A stretch of 64,000 bases of DNA, taken from NCBI GenBank assembly GCA_002722885.1, contig PBNE01000013.1:226831-290830 (forward strand), in the 5' to 3' direction. Position numbers and translations under genes: made by a program. The notes under the pieces are model-generated. The model searched no databases, was not told where the DNA came from, and saw only the letters and a list, made by a program, of their open reading frames with translations. Of the stretch, positions 25,576-33,882 are shown in pieces. The DNA comes from Rhodospirillaceae bacterium (GTDB lineage: Bacteria > Pseudomonadota > Alphaproteobacteria > SP197). How positions within the stretch are numbered: the stretch's first letter is position 1; the number at the start of each line of letters is the position of its first letter.

Positions 25576-25707
25576 TCATGACGGACTCCGTGTGACGAGG
25601 CTTGAACGGATGTTATCGTGGAATGCTCTCGTGACGGGGTACCGCTGCATCAGGGCAAGTGCGCCTAGCTTGAGCACCATGGGCAGGCCACCATAGAGCA
25701 GGGCAAG
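25576..25707 (-). pseudogene. C-terminal remnant of an MFS-type transporter
   Basis: Minus-strand frame LLYGGLPMVLKLGALALMQR then YPVTRAFHDNIRSSL, ending in TGA that overlaps an ATG (ATGA) leading toward the CFA gene. This looks like the last helix and tail of a major-facilitator protein, a transporter type often found upstream of CFA synthase in this cluster. Upstream it meets a TAA within three codons. Everything before the last helix is gone, marking a deletion edge near 25.7 kb. Confidence 0.45.
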
Positions 25708-25747
25708 TTAACGTGACAATGCCTCCTATTGGTGTCCGAGTGTTTGG

Positions 25748-26761
25748 TTACGGCGCAACATGTTGGACGAAGAACGTGATGCTGTCTGCGACTGCCTGAA
25801 CTCTGGTCTCCCTAGAGCCCCCAGTTGTCGAACCGAGACTGCGGCAATCATTCCAGATGCCGGAAATGATATCCGCGTATGAACCCGACCACGTCTTCTT
25901 GTTGTACGTCCACGTACCATCCTTGCGAATAGTGTTCTGCGGACCGGTGTCGCAATTGATGAATGTTCCCGATTCCTCGTCATATTCAACATCATGATCC
26001 AAAGCAAATCCGTGAAAGGAGTTCTCTAAAACATAAGTCTCGAAGCCTCCGATCTGTTCCTTATAACGAAAACAGTCATCATTGGACTGATAGTCCTCGC
26101 CGCTGGCCAGATACATGAGCACTGGTGCGCCCGTCATTTGATTGTTCTCAAGGATTATGTCGCAAGCGCCATACATGGAAAGGTGAGAATTCCAGGCGCC
26201 GTTTAGCATTGGCTGATAGGCAGTGTAGGCCATATGATAGGCGACCATACCGCCATAGCTGAACCCTTGTATGTTGATGTTTTTGTGATCGAACCTAGGG
26301 TCTTTAACCAGTTCATTGAATAGCATGATGTTATCGAGGACCCTGGCGCTGAACGACAGGCGTTTGGGATGCTGCATTTGCCTAGCGCCGTAGCTGTCAT
26401 TCATCACAACGGCAAAGCCTGCGGATAAATATGCCGGAAGGGCAACATCCAACCATTTTCCGTACTCATCAGGAGAACTGAGCCCGTGTTGTATCACGAT
26501 AACTGGTAGCGGTTGCTCTGCTTCTTCGGGAAGCCACAACCTAACATCGTGCATTACAGAAGGTTTGGTAACGTAACTTCCTGAGAATATCTGTGCAAAG
26601 CTATCGGTCGTGTAGGACTTATAAGTCAGAAATGTGGACTCTATTGAGGCGGCAGAGCACGCATTCAACAACAACATTCCCATGATCGAGCCAATCAATC
26701 TTCGCAGCACTTTTTTTCCTAGATTGTTGTGTACTGAATCTGAATATTTGTCTGATCCCAA
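25748..26761 (-). CDS. Lipoprotein alpha/beta hydrolase (dienelactone-hydrolase-like)
   Basis: 337 residues, distinctly more AT-rich than its surroundings. A lipoprotein-type signal (IGSIMGMLLLNACSAAS, lipobox LNAC) is followed by an alpha/beta hydrolase core: oxyanion region VIVIQHGLSSPDEYGKW, nucleophile elbow NIQGFSYGGMVAYH, acid region MYLASGEDYQSNDD and catalytic His in NSFHGFALDHD. The Ser-Asp-His triad is complete. Likely a secreted esterase or dienelactone-hydrolase-type enzyme. Composition and the integrase stub upstream indicate horizontal acquisition. Confidence 0.8.
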   Translation of the reverse strand: MGSDKYSDSVHNNLGKKVLRRLIGSIMGMLLLNACSAASIESTFLTYKSYTTDSFAQIFSGSYVTKPSVMHDVRLWLPEEAEQPLPVIVIQHGLSSPDEYGKWLDVALPAYLSAGFAVVMNDSYGARQMQHPKRLSFSARVLDNIMLFNELVKDPRFDHKNINIQGFSYGGMVAYHMAYTAYQPMLNGAWNSHLSMYGACDIILENNQMTGAPVLMYLASGEDYQSNDDCFRYKEQIGGFETYVLENSFHGFALDHDVEYDEESGTFINCDTGPQNTIRKDGTWTYNKKTWSGSYADIISGIWNDCRSLGSTTGGSRETRVQAVADSITFFVQHVAP

Positions 26762-26840
26762 GCCAGATCACGGCAGTGAATATCAGTTTTTGTCTAACGT
26801 CTTAACAAGACAAACCAGAAAATTATAGCGGATCACATGA

Positions 26841-27038
26841 TTATGAGAAAATATGGTCTACTCGGATCTGGGAAATGTCCGCCTTCCGTCGATCCTTGGT
26901 TTTGAGTGATTTTTTGACGTGTTCTCCCTTGTAGCAGTCCGAGAGGTCTTTCGGCACACGGGCACGGACGTGGTACATCCGCGTCCCGTTCTTCTCTTTC
27001 CGCTCCCATAGACAAGGATGTTTCGCCACGTCCTTCAT
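26841..27038 (-). pseudogene. N-terminal stub of a tyrosine integrase (DUF6538 type)
   Basis: A 65-codon frame reading KNGTRMYHVRARVPKDLSD and HVKKSLKTKDRRKADI, the arm-binding N-terminus of phage/island integrases that begin with a YFRRRVPxDL-like block. The core-binding and catalytic domains are missing. It marks decayed mobile DNA next to the AT-rich hydrolase. Confidence 0.6.
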
Positions 27039-27540
27039 GCGCCCGTGTTTACCACATATGTGGTCCGGCGCGGCTGATTGTGGTGCACGTTCGTTCCGCA
27101 GCTGGCTCCGCGCGCAAGTCGCCGAAAACTGAAATCGCTAGCAATCTGTCAAAACCGGACATTGTTCGATGGGGCAGTGCTTCCGAAACGAAATTGAGCT
27201 CAGACGTCGACAACTCATCAGGTTCCGCGATCAGCCATCTGAATTGCCTGTTCCTGGATTACATCTCCCTGTTTTCTTGCGTTGGGAAATCGAATTATAA
27301 GGCCCGGAAGCCGTGCGTTGCCGGGCTGAGTGAAATGGGATCTGGGCTGCGTTTCTCAGGATTCCATGTTGTTTCCCTGTTGATCAGGGCAATCATGCTG
27401 GAGACCTTTTCGTTCACGACTGCCTGCACCACCATTTCTATCTCATTGATGCAGACTGGGAGTTTCTTCCCGCGGCCGCCGGATGTCTCTACAACGAGCC
27501 TGTCGCCCCTGCGTACCCTTTGGGCACTCAGCGCGGACAG
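27039..27540. other. 502 bp region without a supported gene
   Basis: Contains CATATGTGG-type repeats near 27050 and mixed composition. The minus strand is open from the luciferase-like stop down to 27295 in the same frame (GDRLVVETSGGRGKKLP and more) but lacks a convincing start, so I do not call it. Probably island debris. Confidence 0.4.
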
Positions 27541-28593
27541 TCAGGCGCTCTGAAACTCGGGCATGATTTCTTTCGCAAGGAGTTCCATGGAGCGCGCCAC
27601 CTTGTCGTGGGGCTGGCCCAGATGCACGTAAAGGCTCAGGTGATCGACGCCCATGTCATGGTAGGATCGCATCTTCTCGCGGACGGTGTCAGGGCTTCCG
27701 ATCAGGCAGTTGTCGAACATCTGCTGGGGTGTCAGCTCGTCGGGCACGGGGTCGTAGCGCATTCTGCCGTTGATCATGATTTCACTATCGTCGAGCATGC
27801 GCACCAGACCACGATGGACGTCGATCACGTGCGGCATGATCTCCCACGCTTCCTCATCGGTCGGGGCTACATAGGCGACCCGGTTGACGGCGAACGAGGC
27901 CTCCTCGCGCCAGCCTCCGACCGCTGCCACCGCGTCCTCGAACGCCACCAGCCGTTCCCGCACATATTCGGTGTCTTCACGGAACGCGCTTGTCATCACG
28001 CGCAGCGGATTGCCCGCTTCCCGGCAATAGTCCACCTGCAACGCGATCGAACGCGGGGTCACCCCGGCCAGGTAGAAGGGCGGCTGCTGCGTCAGCGGCG
28101 GTGGGACGATGACGGTGTTGTCGAAGTTGAAGAACCGGCCTTCGTGGACGAGCGACGTCTGCGACTTCCACAGCTTGCTCATCACCATCAGGTGCTCGTG
28201 ATAGAACTCCCGCGAGTCCTCCTCGCTTTGCAGAAGCCCCATCTGGCGGAACTCGTAGGCCGACGCACCCCGGCCGAGCACAACCTCGAACCGCTTGTTG
28301 TACATGACGTCCAACTGGGCCATTTCAGCGACCAGTTTGATCGGGTGATGGTTACGCACAATCATCACCGCCACGCCGGCCTTGATGTTCGACGTCCTTT
28401 CGAAAATCGCCGTCGCCATCTGAAGTGGACCGGGGATCGCGATGTAATCGATGGCGTAGTGCTCGGCCAGCCAGACATTGTCGAAGCCCAGTGCATCGGC
28501 GAGGACCGCCTCCGCAAGCATTTCATCATAGAGCTGCTTTGCGCTCTTGGAGTGGTCCATCCAGTGTCCCGGAATAAAGGCTCCGAACTCCAT
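27541..28593 (-). CDS. LLM-class flavin-dependent oxidoreductase
   Basis: 350 residues of bacterial-luciferase-like TIM barrel: MEFGAFIPGHWMDHSKSAKQ, DNVWLAEHYAIDYIAIPGPL, TSNIKAGVAVMIVRNHHPIK, then FEVVLGRGASAYEFRQMGL and a C-terminal DVHRGLVRMLDD / YHDMGVDHLSLYVHLGQPH. These use reduced FMN or F420 to oxygenate small molecules. The ATG has a purine-rich GGGGGGAG upstream. It is divergent from a second family member, with which it shares the 255-bp promoter region. Substrate unknown. Confidence 0.88.
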   Translation of the reverse strand: MEFGAFIPGHWMDHSKSAKQLYDEMLAEAVLADALGFDNVWLAEHYAIDYIAIPGPLQMATAIFERTSNIKAGVAVMIVRNHHPIKLVAEMAQLDVMYNKRFEVVLGRGASAYEFRQMGLLQSEEDSREFYHEHLMVMSKLWKSQTSLVHEGRFFNFDNTVIVPPPLTQQPPFYLAGVTPRSIALQVDYCREAGNPLRVMTSAFREDTEYVRERLVAFEDAVAAVGGWREEASFAVNRVAYVAPTDEEAWEIMPHVIDVHRGLVRMLDDSEIMINGRMRYDPVPDELTPQQMFDNCLIGSPDTVREKMRSYHDMGVDHLSLYVHLGQPHDKVARSMELLAKEIMPEFQSA

Positions 28594-28848
28594 CTCTCCC
28601 GCACTCCCCCCTGCTTACCAAGCATACAATCATTCCAGAAGACGCCACAACATTGCGCGACGTCCGTGTGTCATCCACCCGCTTCGGGCGGGGCAAGAGC
28701 CGTGTGGCACGGATTGCTGTGCCTCGTTTAAACTTCATACCGAACCAAGTTGAAATCGCTTCGAGCAATCCTTGAGGCAACTGTTTAGGCTTGGCCTTTT
28801 TCGTCTTAAAGGGATCACGGCACTGACCTGGATCCAGGAGCAACTGAT

Positions 28849-29931
28849 ATGGAACTCGGCCTTTTCTCTCTGATGCCGCAGCGCGACGTCAGCAAACCCG
28901 TCAGCGAGATCTATGATGAGACCATCGACCTGATCGGGCTCGCCGAAGCCATCGGCTTCGACACGGCCTGGCTGACCGAGCACCATTTCAGCAATTACTG
29001 CTCGTGTCCGTCGCCTCTGATGCTGGCCAGCAATCTGGCCGCGCGCACCAGTACCATCAAACTCGGTATGGCGGTTCTGGTGCTGCCGCTCTATCACCCG
29101 CTGCGGCTGCTCGAGGAAATCGGCATGGTCGACCAGCTCTCGAACGGACGTCTGGTGGTCGGATTCGGCTCCGGATACCAGGTTGAGGAGTTCGAACGAT
29201 TCGGCCTTGATCTCAAGGAAAACTGGGACATCACCTACGAGATGATGGACATCATCGAGATGGGGATGGCCGAGGGGCGGGTCGCCTATGACGGCACGTA
29301 TTTCCAGATCCCCGAGACCCCGATCGGCACACCGGTTCTGCAACGCCCCCGCCCGGCGGTGTTTCTTGCGGGCGGCATGCCGGAGTATCTCCAGCGCGGA
29401 GGCCGGGCCGGCTACACGCCGCTGGTCACGGTGGGCAGCGGTGACACCGCGGCCCTGATGGGTGTCAGGGATCACGTCGAAAGCAATTACATCGAAGGCG
29501 GCCACACAGGCCCCCTGCCCTTTGCCGTGAACCGCACGATCTATGTCACCGACGACAAGGACGATGCTCGCGAGGCTGCCGAACGGGCGCGCTACACCGC
29601 GCGCATCGCCACGGCGTTCAAGAAACAATACGTCAGGTTCAACGGCCTCGAAGCCATCCCCGAGCCCTACGAGGGCGAGGCAAGCCTGGACACGATGCTG
29701 GAGAACCTTCCCATCGGCGACCCAGAAAGCTGTGCTGAAAAGATGGTGAAGGACATCAAGGCGACCGGAGCCAGCCATTTCAGCATGTTCATCCAGTTCG
29801 GCGGCCTGGATCACGCACGCGCGCGCCGCTCGCTCGAACGCATTGGATCCGAGGTCCTGCCGCTGGTCGACAAAGCCCTCGGCGGCATCAAGGCGTTCTG
29901 CCCGGACTCCGTGTCCGCGGCTGCGGAGTGA
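28849..29931 (+). CDS. LLM-class flavin-dependent oxidoreductase, second copy
   Basis: 360 residues; ATG after CAGGAG. The same barrel motifs (MELGLFSLMPQRDVSKPV, DTAWLTEHHFSNYCSCPSPL, STIKLGMAVLVLPLYHPLRL, RLVVGFGSGYQVEEFERFG) and GASHFSMFIQFGGLDHARAR at the end. It is clearly a distant paralogue of the divergent gene. Followed 81 bp later by an SDR on the same strand, suggesting a small oxidative catabolic unit. No flavin reductase is adjacent. Confidence 0.88.
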   Translation: MELGLFSLMPQRDVSKPVSEIYDETIDLIGLAEAIGFDTAWLTEHHFSNYCSCPSPLMLASNLAARTSTIKLGMAVLVLPLYHPLRLLEEIGMVDQLSNGRLVVGFGSGYQVEEFERFGLDLKENWDITYEMMDIIEMGMAEGRVAYDGTYFQIPETPIGTPVLQRPRPAVFLAGGMPEYLQRGGRAGYTPLVTVGSGDTAALMGVRDHVESNYIEGGHTGPLPFAVNRTIYVTDDKDDAREAAERARYTARIATAFKKQYVRFNGLEAIPEPYEGEASLDTMLENLPIGDPESCAEKMVKDIKATGASHFSMFIQFGGLDHARARRSLERIGSEVLPLVDKALGGIKAFCPDSVSAAAE

Positions 29932-30012
29932 CCGGTCTGCCTGCACCCTGACAGGTGCTGGCAATCCCTTAACAAGCGACCACCACCATTTTTCCAGCAC
30001 AAGAGGATCAAG

Positions 30013-30753
30013 ATGAATGAGAATCAGCCCCTAGCGGGTCAGGTCGCCGCCGTTACCGGAGGCGCCCAGGGTATCGGACGGGCGATCGCTGATCGTCTTG
30101 TGGCTGACGGCGCCAAAGTCTGGCTTCTGGATTTTGACGGCGAGGCTGCGGCCCGCGCCGCGGATGAACTCGGCAATCGCGGCGGCTCCCAGGCGACCGA
30201 CGTGACGGACGAGGCAAGCCTGATCGCCGCGCGCGATGCGATCCTGGCCACCGACGGCCGCATCGACATCCTGGTCAACAACGCAGGACTCTATCCCACG
30301 AGCACCATACGCGATCTCACGGTTGCCGACTGGGACCGGGTGTTTGACGTCAACTGCAAAGGCGTGTTCCTGGGCAGCCGCGTCTTCATGGACCCGATGA
30401 TCGCGGCAGGCTACGGCCATATCGTCTCGATCGTCACCGTCGACGCCTATGTGGCTAAGCCCAACATGCCGCACTACGGCGCCTCGAAGGCCGCGGTTCT
30501 CAGTCTGGTCCGCACCTTCTCCCAGGAACTCGCACCCCACGGCATCATGGTCAACGGTGTCAGTCCCGGCGCGATCGCAACTGAGCGCGCCAAGAGCGAG
30601 GGCTGGCTCACCAAACACATTCCCAACATCCCGGTCGGCCGCGCGGGCGAGCCGTCCGACATCGCCGAGGTGGTGGCCTTCCTCGCCTCACCGGCCAATC
30701 GCTTCATCACCGGCGAGACAGTGATCGCCAGCGGCGGCATGGTGATGGCCTAG
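30013..30753 (+). CDS. Short-chain dehydrogenase/reductase
   Basis: 246 residues, classical SDR: AAVTGGAQGIGRAIADRLVA for the cofactor, NNAGLYPTST, catalytic Ser near VSIVTVDAY, YGASKAAVLSLVR for YxxxK, and PGAIATERAKSEG. The Asp after the glycine motif (LLDFDGEAAA) favours NAD+. ATG follows AAGAGG. Likely partner of the preceding flavin oxidoreductase. Confidence 0.9.
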   Translation: MNENQPLAGQVAAVTGGAQGIGRAIADRLVADGAKVWLLDFDGEAAARAADELGNRGGSQATDVTDEASLIAARDAILATDGRIDILVNNAGLYPTSTIRDLTVADWDRVFDVNCKGVFLGSRVFMDPMIAAGYGHIVSIVTVDAYVAKPNMPHYGASKAAVLSLVRTFSQELAPHGIMVNGVSPGAIATERAKSEGWLTKHIPNIPVGRAGEPSDIAEVVAFLASPANRFITGETVIASGGMVMA

Positions 30754-30767
30754 CCCGAAGCACGACG

Positions 30768-30840
30768 ATGGAACTGCACGCCAAGAAAGTTCTGGTCATT
30801 GGCAGAACCCGAGGACTTGGGGGGCGCCGTTCATCACCAA
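30768..30840 (+). pseudogene. Start of a second SDR, truncated
   Basis: Fifteen bases after the SDR stop, an ATG opens MELHAKKVLVIGRTRGLGGR, the beginning of an SDR Rossmann fold with GGT-RGLG slightly altered. The frame loses similarity within about 25 codons as it runs into the IS junction. Minimal remnant. Confidence 0.5.
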
Positions 30841-30895
30841 ACACATCCTGCCCGCGGTGACGATGCCCAGCAGACACACGTCACGTCGACGATTC

Positions 30896-31102
30896 TGATC
30901 CTTCGCCCGCGAATTGGTCCATCCTGATGTTTGGTAAGGATGTCCAGATATTGTGAGGAAACGTTACAAGCAGAGGAGGCCGTGGGTCTGCTGAGGCTGT
31001 CCGATGTTCTGCACAGCCAGGGCATGACGATGTCGGATGCAATCCGTCAGATCGGGGTCAGCGAGGTCACCTTTTACCGCTGGCGCAAGGAGTACGGCGG
31101 TC
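30896..31102 (+). mobile_element. IS3-family end plus frameshifted orfA fragment
   Basis: Begins with the same ~63-bp end as 16262-16326, then enters an orfA-type transposase: EEAVGLLRLSDVLHSQGMTM then SDAIRQIGVSEVTFYRWRKEYGG, the helix-turn-helix of IS3/IS911 OrfA. A one-base loss near AAGCAGAGG disrupts the natural start GTGAGGAAACG. Similarity stops after YGG, so the leucine zipper and all of orfB are missing. Confidence 0.75.
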
Positions 31103-31234
31103 AGCTCCGTCGGCCGTCGCATCGACGGAACCTGCAGGCAGACCGGCGGCTGTTGCAGCATCCTGCACAGTCGTCTCGATGACGGTCGGATCTGCCAGAT
31201 CAACAGCCTCTCCAGCAATTTCGCCAGCGGTGCC

Positions 31235-31715
31235 CAAATTCTTTGGTCTGGATGTCATCGGAGTCCGGCGGACAGGCACACCGCACGCCGACGTCGACGA
31301 AATGCACAGGCCTGAAGATCTCCATACGCTTCTCCCGCGCGCTGATTTCATCGTGCTGACCGCCCCGCCCAACCCGGCCACCGAGCGTCTGTTTGGCGCG
31401 CAGGGGTTTGCACTGATGAAACCTGGTGTGGGATTTGTCCTCTACAGCCGGTCCAAACTGGTCGACTACGAAGCTCTATGTCGTGCGCTCGAAGCCGGCC
31501 GCATCAGCGCAATCGTCGATGTCTTTGATGAGGAACCCCTGCCTGCTTCGTCGCCCCTGTGGCAGACGCCCAACCTGCTGATCACGCCTCATGCGTCATC
31601 CAACGATCCCGCGCACCACGCTCCACGCAGCCTCGATCTCCTATTTGAAAACCTCGGGCGGATGTTTCAGGGTAAGGAGCTCAACAACATCGTCGATCTG
31701 GAGCAGCTTTATTGA
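31235..31715 (+). pseudogene. 2-hydroxyacid dehydrogenase, C-terminal portion
   Basis: The reading FGLDVIGVRRTGTPHADVDE starts in the middle of a D-2-hydroxyacid dehydrogenase NAD-binding domain. It continues LPRADFIVLTAPPNPATERL, DVFDEEPLPASSPLWQTPNL, LLITPHASSNDP (catalytic His). The catalytic N-terminal half is absent, removed by the rearranged IS junction. The remaining ~160 codons are open but cannot form an active enzyme. Confidence 0.75.
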
Positions 31716-32077
31716 GGTGGTGAAGGACGAGAGAGCACGAAGGTGCCCGCGCCGATCAGGGCGATGGCCTGGACGATCAGCACGGTTGTCCCGACCTCCA
31801 GGGCGACGGACAGGGCAAACACCGCAACCATCGAAAGTGCGCTGACGATTTTGACCCGTTCGCTGATCGCGCCGTGCTTCCGCCAGTCATCGATGATCGG
31901 GCCGAAGGTTTGGTGTGTCAGCAGCCAGGTGTGCAGCCGGTCCGATGAACGGGCAAAGGCAAACGCGGCCACCAGCAGGAAGGGTGTGGTGGGGAGCAAC
32001 GGTAGCGCCACGCCCAGCGCGGCCAGCGCCAGCGCCAGGAAACCAACGGTAAGCCACAGAGCTCGCGCGGGGGTCAT
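31709..32077 (-). CDS. DUF454 (YbaN-like) inner membrane protein
   Basis: 122 residues with DUF454 features: two N-terminal helices around ALGVALPLLPTTPFLLVAAF, the conserved FARSSDRLHTWLLTHQTFGP and a C-terminal pair of helices. Function of the family is unknown. Convergent with the dehydrogenase remnant (7 bp overlap). Confidence 0.85.
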   Translation of the reverse strand: MTPARALWLTVGFLALALAALGVALPLLPTTPFLLVAAFAFARSSDRLHTWLLTHQTFGPIIDDWRKHGAISERVKIVSALSMVAVFALSVALEVGTTVLIVQAIALIGAGTFVLSRPSPPQ

Positions 32078-32457
32078 CGACGGTCAGCCCCGGAGAAGGC
32101 GGCGATGGCTTCGAGATTCTTCTTTGGGTCGGTCGTCACGCCGAGAAACCGGCCGTTGGGAAGCACAGTTCCGGCGGAATGATCAGCGAAGACGATCGAG
32201 ACGCCTTTGGACTCCAGGGCCTCGCGGTGCTCCTCATAGAACGGCGAGCGGGCCAGGGCGCCAAGGTTCATGGCCCCGATGTCGTGGCGGAACCCGGGCA
32301 GGGTCAGTTCCTGTGTGCGAATGGCCCCGCCGGGTTGATCGTTGCGCTCTAGCACGAGCACCTGCAAACCGACCTTTGAGAGCGTCAGCGCCGCGCCCGG
32401 AGCGTTGATACCCGCGCCGATGATGATGAAATCGGGATCGCCTCTGCCGTGCGTCAT
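32074..32457 (-). pseudogene. N-terminal part of an FAD-dependent oxidoreductase
   Basis: The ATG at 32457 has GGAGGG upstream. DFIIIGAGINAPGAALTLSK is a full FAD-binding motif followed by VLERNDQPGGAIRTQEL, as in phytoene-desaturase-like oxidoreductases of ~520 residues. The frame ends after about 127 codons at the DUF454 start, so three quarters of the protein is missing. Confidence 0.7.
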
Positions 32458-32572
32458 GGTCCCTCCGTACAACCGCCCGCGACCGTCCATGCGTGTGATC
32501 ATGCGCACAGTCCGATCGCCTTGAAAGGCAATTCGGGCACCGAGTCTCGTGTTGGGGCGCCCTGGGAGTGAC

Positions 32573-32611
32573 CGCCGTCACAGGCCTTCCCGGTCTTGTG
32601 ACGGCGTTTTT
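32573..32611 (+). terminator. Strong hairpin with U-tail
   Basis: A perfect 10-bp stem CGCCGTCACA / TGTGACGGCG with a 14-nt loop is followed on the plus strand by TTTTTCGTTTT. Intrinsic-terminator geometry on the plus strand. On the minus strand it follows the agmatine deiminase stop but lacks a U-tail there, so its working direction is puzzling. Confidence 0.6.
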
Positions 32612-32615
32612 CGTT

Positions 32616-33749
32616 TTACATGCCGATTGTCGACATCGCGGGCTGGTCGTTGGTGTGGCAGTGCACACCGCCGCCTGACGCCCAGGAACTCAGCATCTCC
32701 ACGACATAGACATCACGGCCGGGGAAGTACTCCTCGATCCGCGCCTTGGCTGCGGCATCCGTTTCCGGGTTGTCGAAGCCGACGGTGATGACAAAGCCGT
32801 TGCCGACCAGCCAGTTCATGTAGTTGGTGTCGAAGGTGTGGCCCTGGTATCGCGAAGTGCCTTCGATCGGTTCGCGGATCACGGTAAGACCGGCCGCCTC
32901 GATCGTGGCGGCGGCGTTGTCCAGAATCTCAGCATTGCGGTCGTTTGCACCGGCACACTGGGCTTGGCCTATGCAGTCGGCGACAACAACAGTGGTCTCG
33001 TTGATGAAACGCGCGATGCCGTCGATGTGACCGTTGGTCAGGTCGCCTTCGGGCACGCCTTCGATGAAAACCACCTTGGAAACACCGAAGTGGCGCTTCA
33101 GGTCGGCCTCAGCTTCTTCCATCGTGTAATTGCGGTTACGGCGGGGGTCGCCGATGACGCTCCAGTTCAGCAGCACGGTGTTGACGCCGTTGAATTCGAG
33201 GTTGCCGCGTTCGTGCACAATATCGATGTGGTCAACAGGCAGACCTACGGCCTCGGCGACTTCGTTCGGAACCCGGTTGTCGGCGGCGTAGGGAATGTTC
33301 GGGCCAAAGGCACCGCCCCAGGCGTCGAACTCCCAGTTCTGGACGCGCATTTCGCCGTCGGCCACAACATAGACAGGACCGTTATCGCGCATCCAGGCGC
33401 TGTCGCTCTCGATGTGATGCCAGATGATGTTGGGGTCATCGGGATCACCGCCGGCCCGCCCGATGGCGCGGCGGGCGTCGCTTTGGATGCTGCCGGACGC
33501 AAACAGGATGTTGAGCTTCTGGTAGCGCGCGATGATCACGGAGATTTCCGCGAATGCTCCTTCGTGCTGCTTCTCATAGCGCCCAGGCCACTGCAGCCAG
33601 GTCGCTTCCTGAGGCTCCCACTCGGCGGGAACACGGATGGTGGCGGCATCGGTTGATGCGCTGGCAAGGGCGGGACTCATAAGGGCTCCACAAAGCAGGG
33701 CGGCGGATCGGCTGAACTGCCGCCGGGACAGAGGCAATGACTTGGACAT
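32616..33749 (-). CDS. Exported agmatine deiminase / peptidylarginine-deiminase family enzyme
   Basis: 377 residues from the ATG at 33749 (GAGGA upstream), giving a twin-arginine signal (SRRQFSRSAALLCGALMSP). Family motifs: EPQEATWLQWPG, WMRDNGPVYVV (substrate Asp), NGHIDGIARFINE (catalytic His/Asp), and GGGVHCHTNDQPA with the nucleophilic Cys near residue 364. The enzyme hydrolyses the guanidine of agmatine, or free or peptidyl arginine, to release ammonia. Tat export is unusual for agmatine deiminase and hints at extracytoplasmic guanidine scavenging. Last in a six-gene minus-strand run. Confidence 0.88.
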   Translation of the reverse strand: MSKSLPLSRRQFSRSAALLCGALMSPALASASTDAATIRVPAEWEPQEATWLQWPGRYEKQHEGAFAEISVIIARYQKLNILFASGSIQSDARRAIGRAGGDPDDPNIIWHHIESDSAWMRDNGPVYVVADGEMRVQNWEFDAWGGAFGPNIPYAADNRVPNEVAEAVGLPVDHIDIVHERGNLEFNGVNTVLLNWSVIGDPRRNRNYTMEEAEADLKRHFGVSKVVFIEGVPEGDLTNGHIDGIARFINETTVVVADCIGQAQCAGANDRNAEILDNAAATIEAAGLTVIREPIEGTSRYQGHTFDTNYMNWLVGNGFVITVGFDNPETDAAAKARIEEYFPGRDVYVVEMLSSWASGGGVHCHTNDQPAMSTIGM

Positions 33750-33882
33750 GGCCTGTTTCCTCGGTTGGTGTTGACCTTCATTCATCGAGAGAATTGATGA
33801 GTATTGGGCCGGTTCCCAACAAGATGAGTGCGCCAGGGCTGACTTTCCAACGCGAAGTCTATGGCCTATGGATTAATACGGC

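Noticed and set aside
27295-27540. 80-codon open minus frame after the luciferase-like stop
   Set aside because: In frame with the preceding stop but no start codon with a ribosome site and no recognisable family; probably island debris.
28735-30000. 421-codon minus ORF
   Set aside because: Shadow of the second luciferase-like gene.
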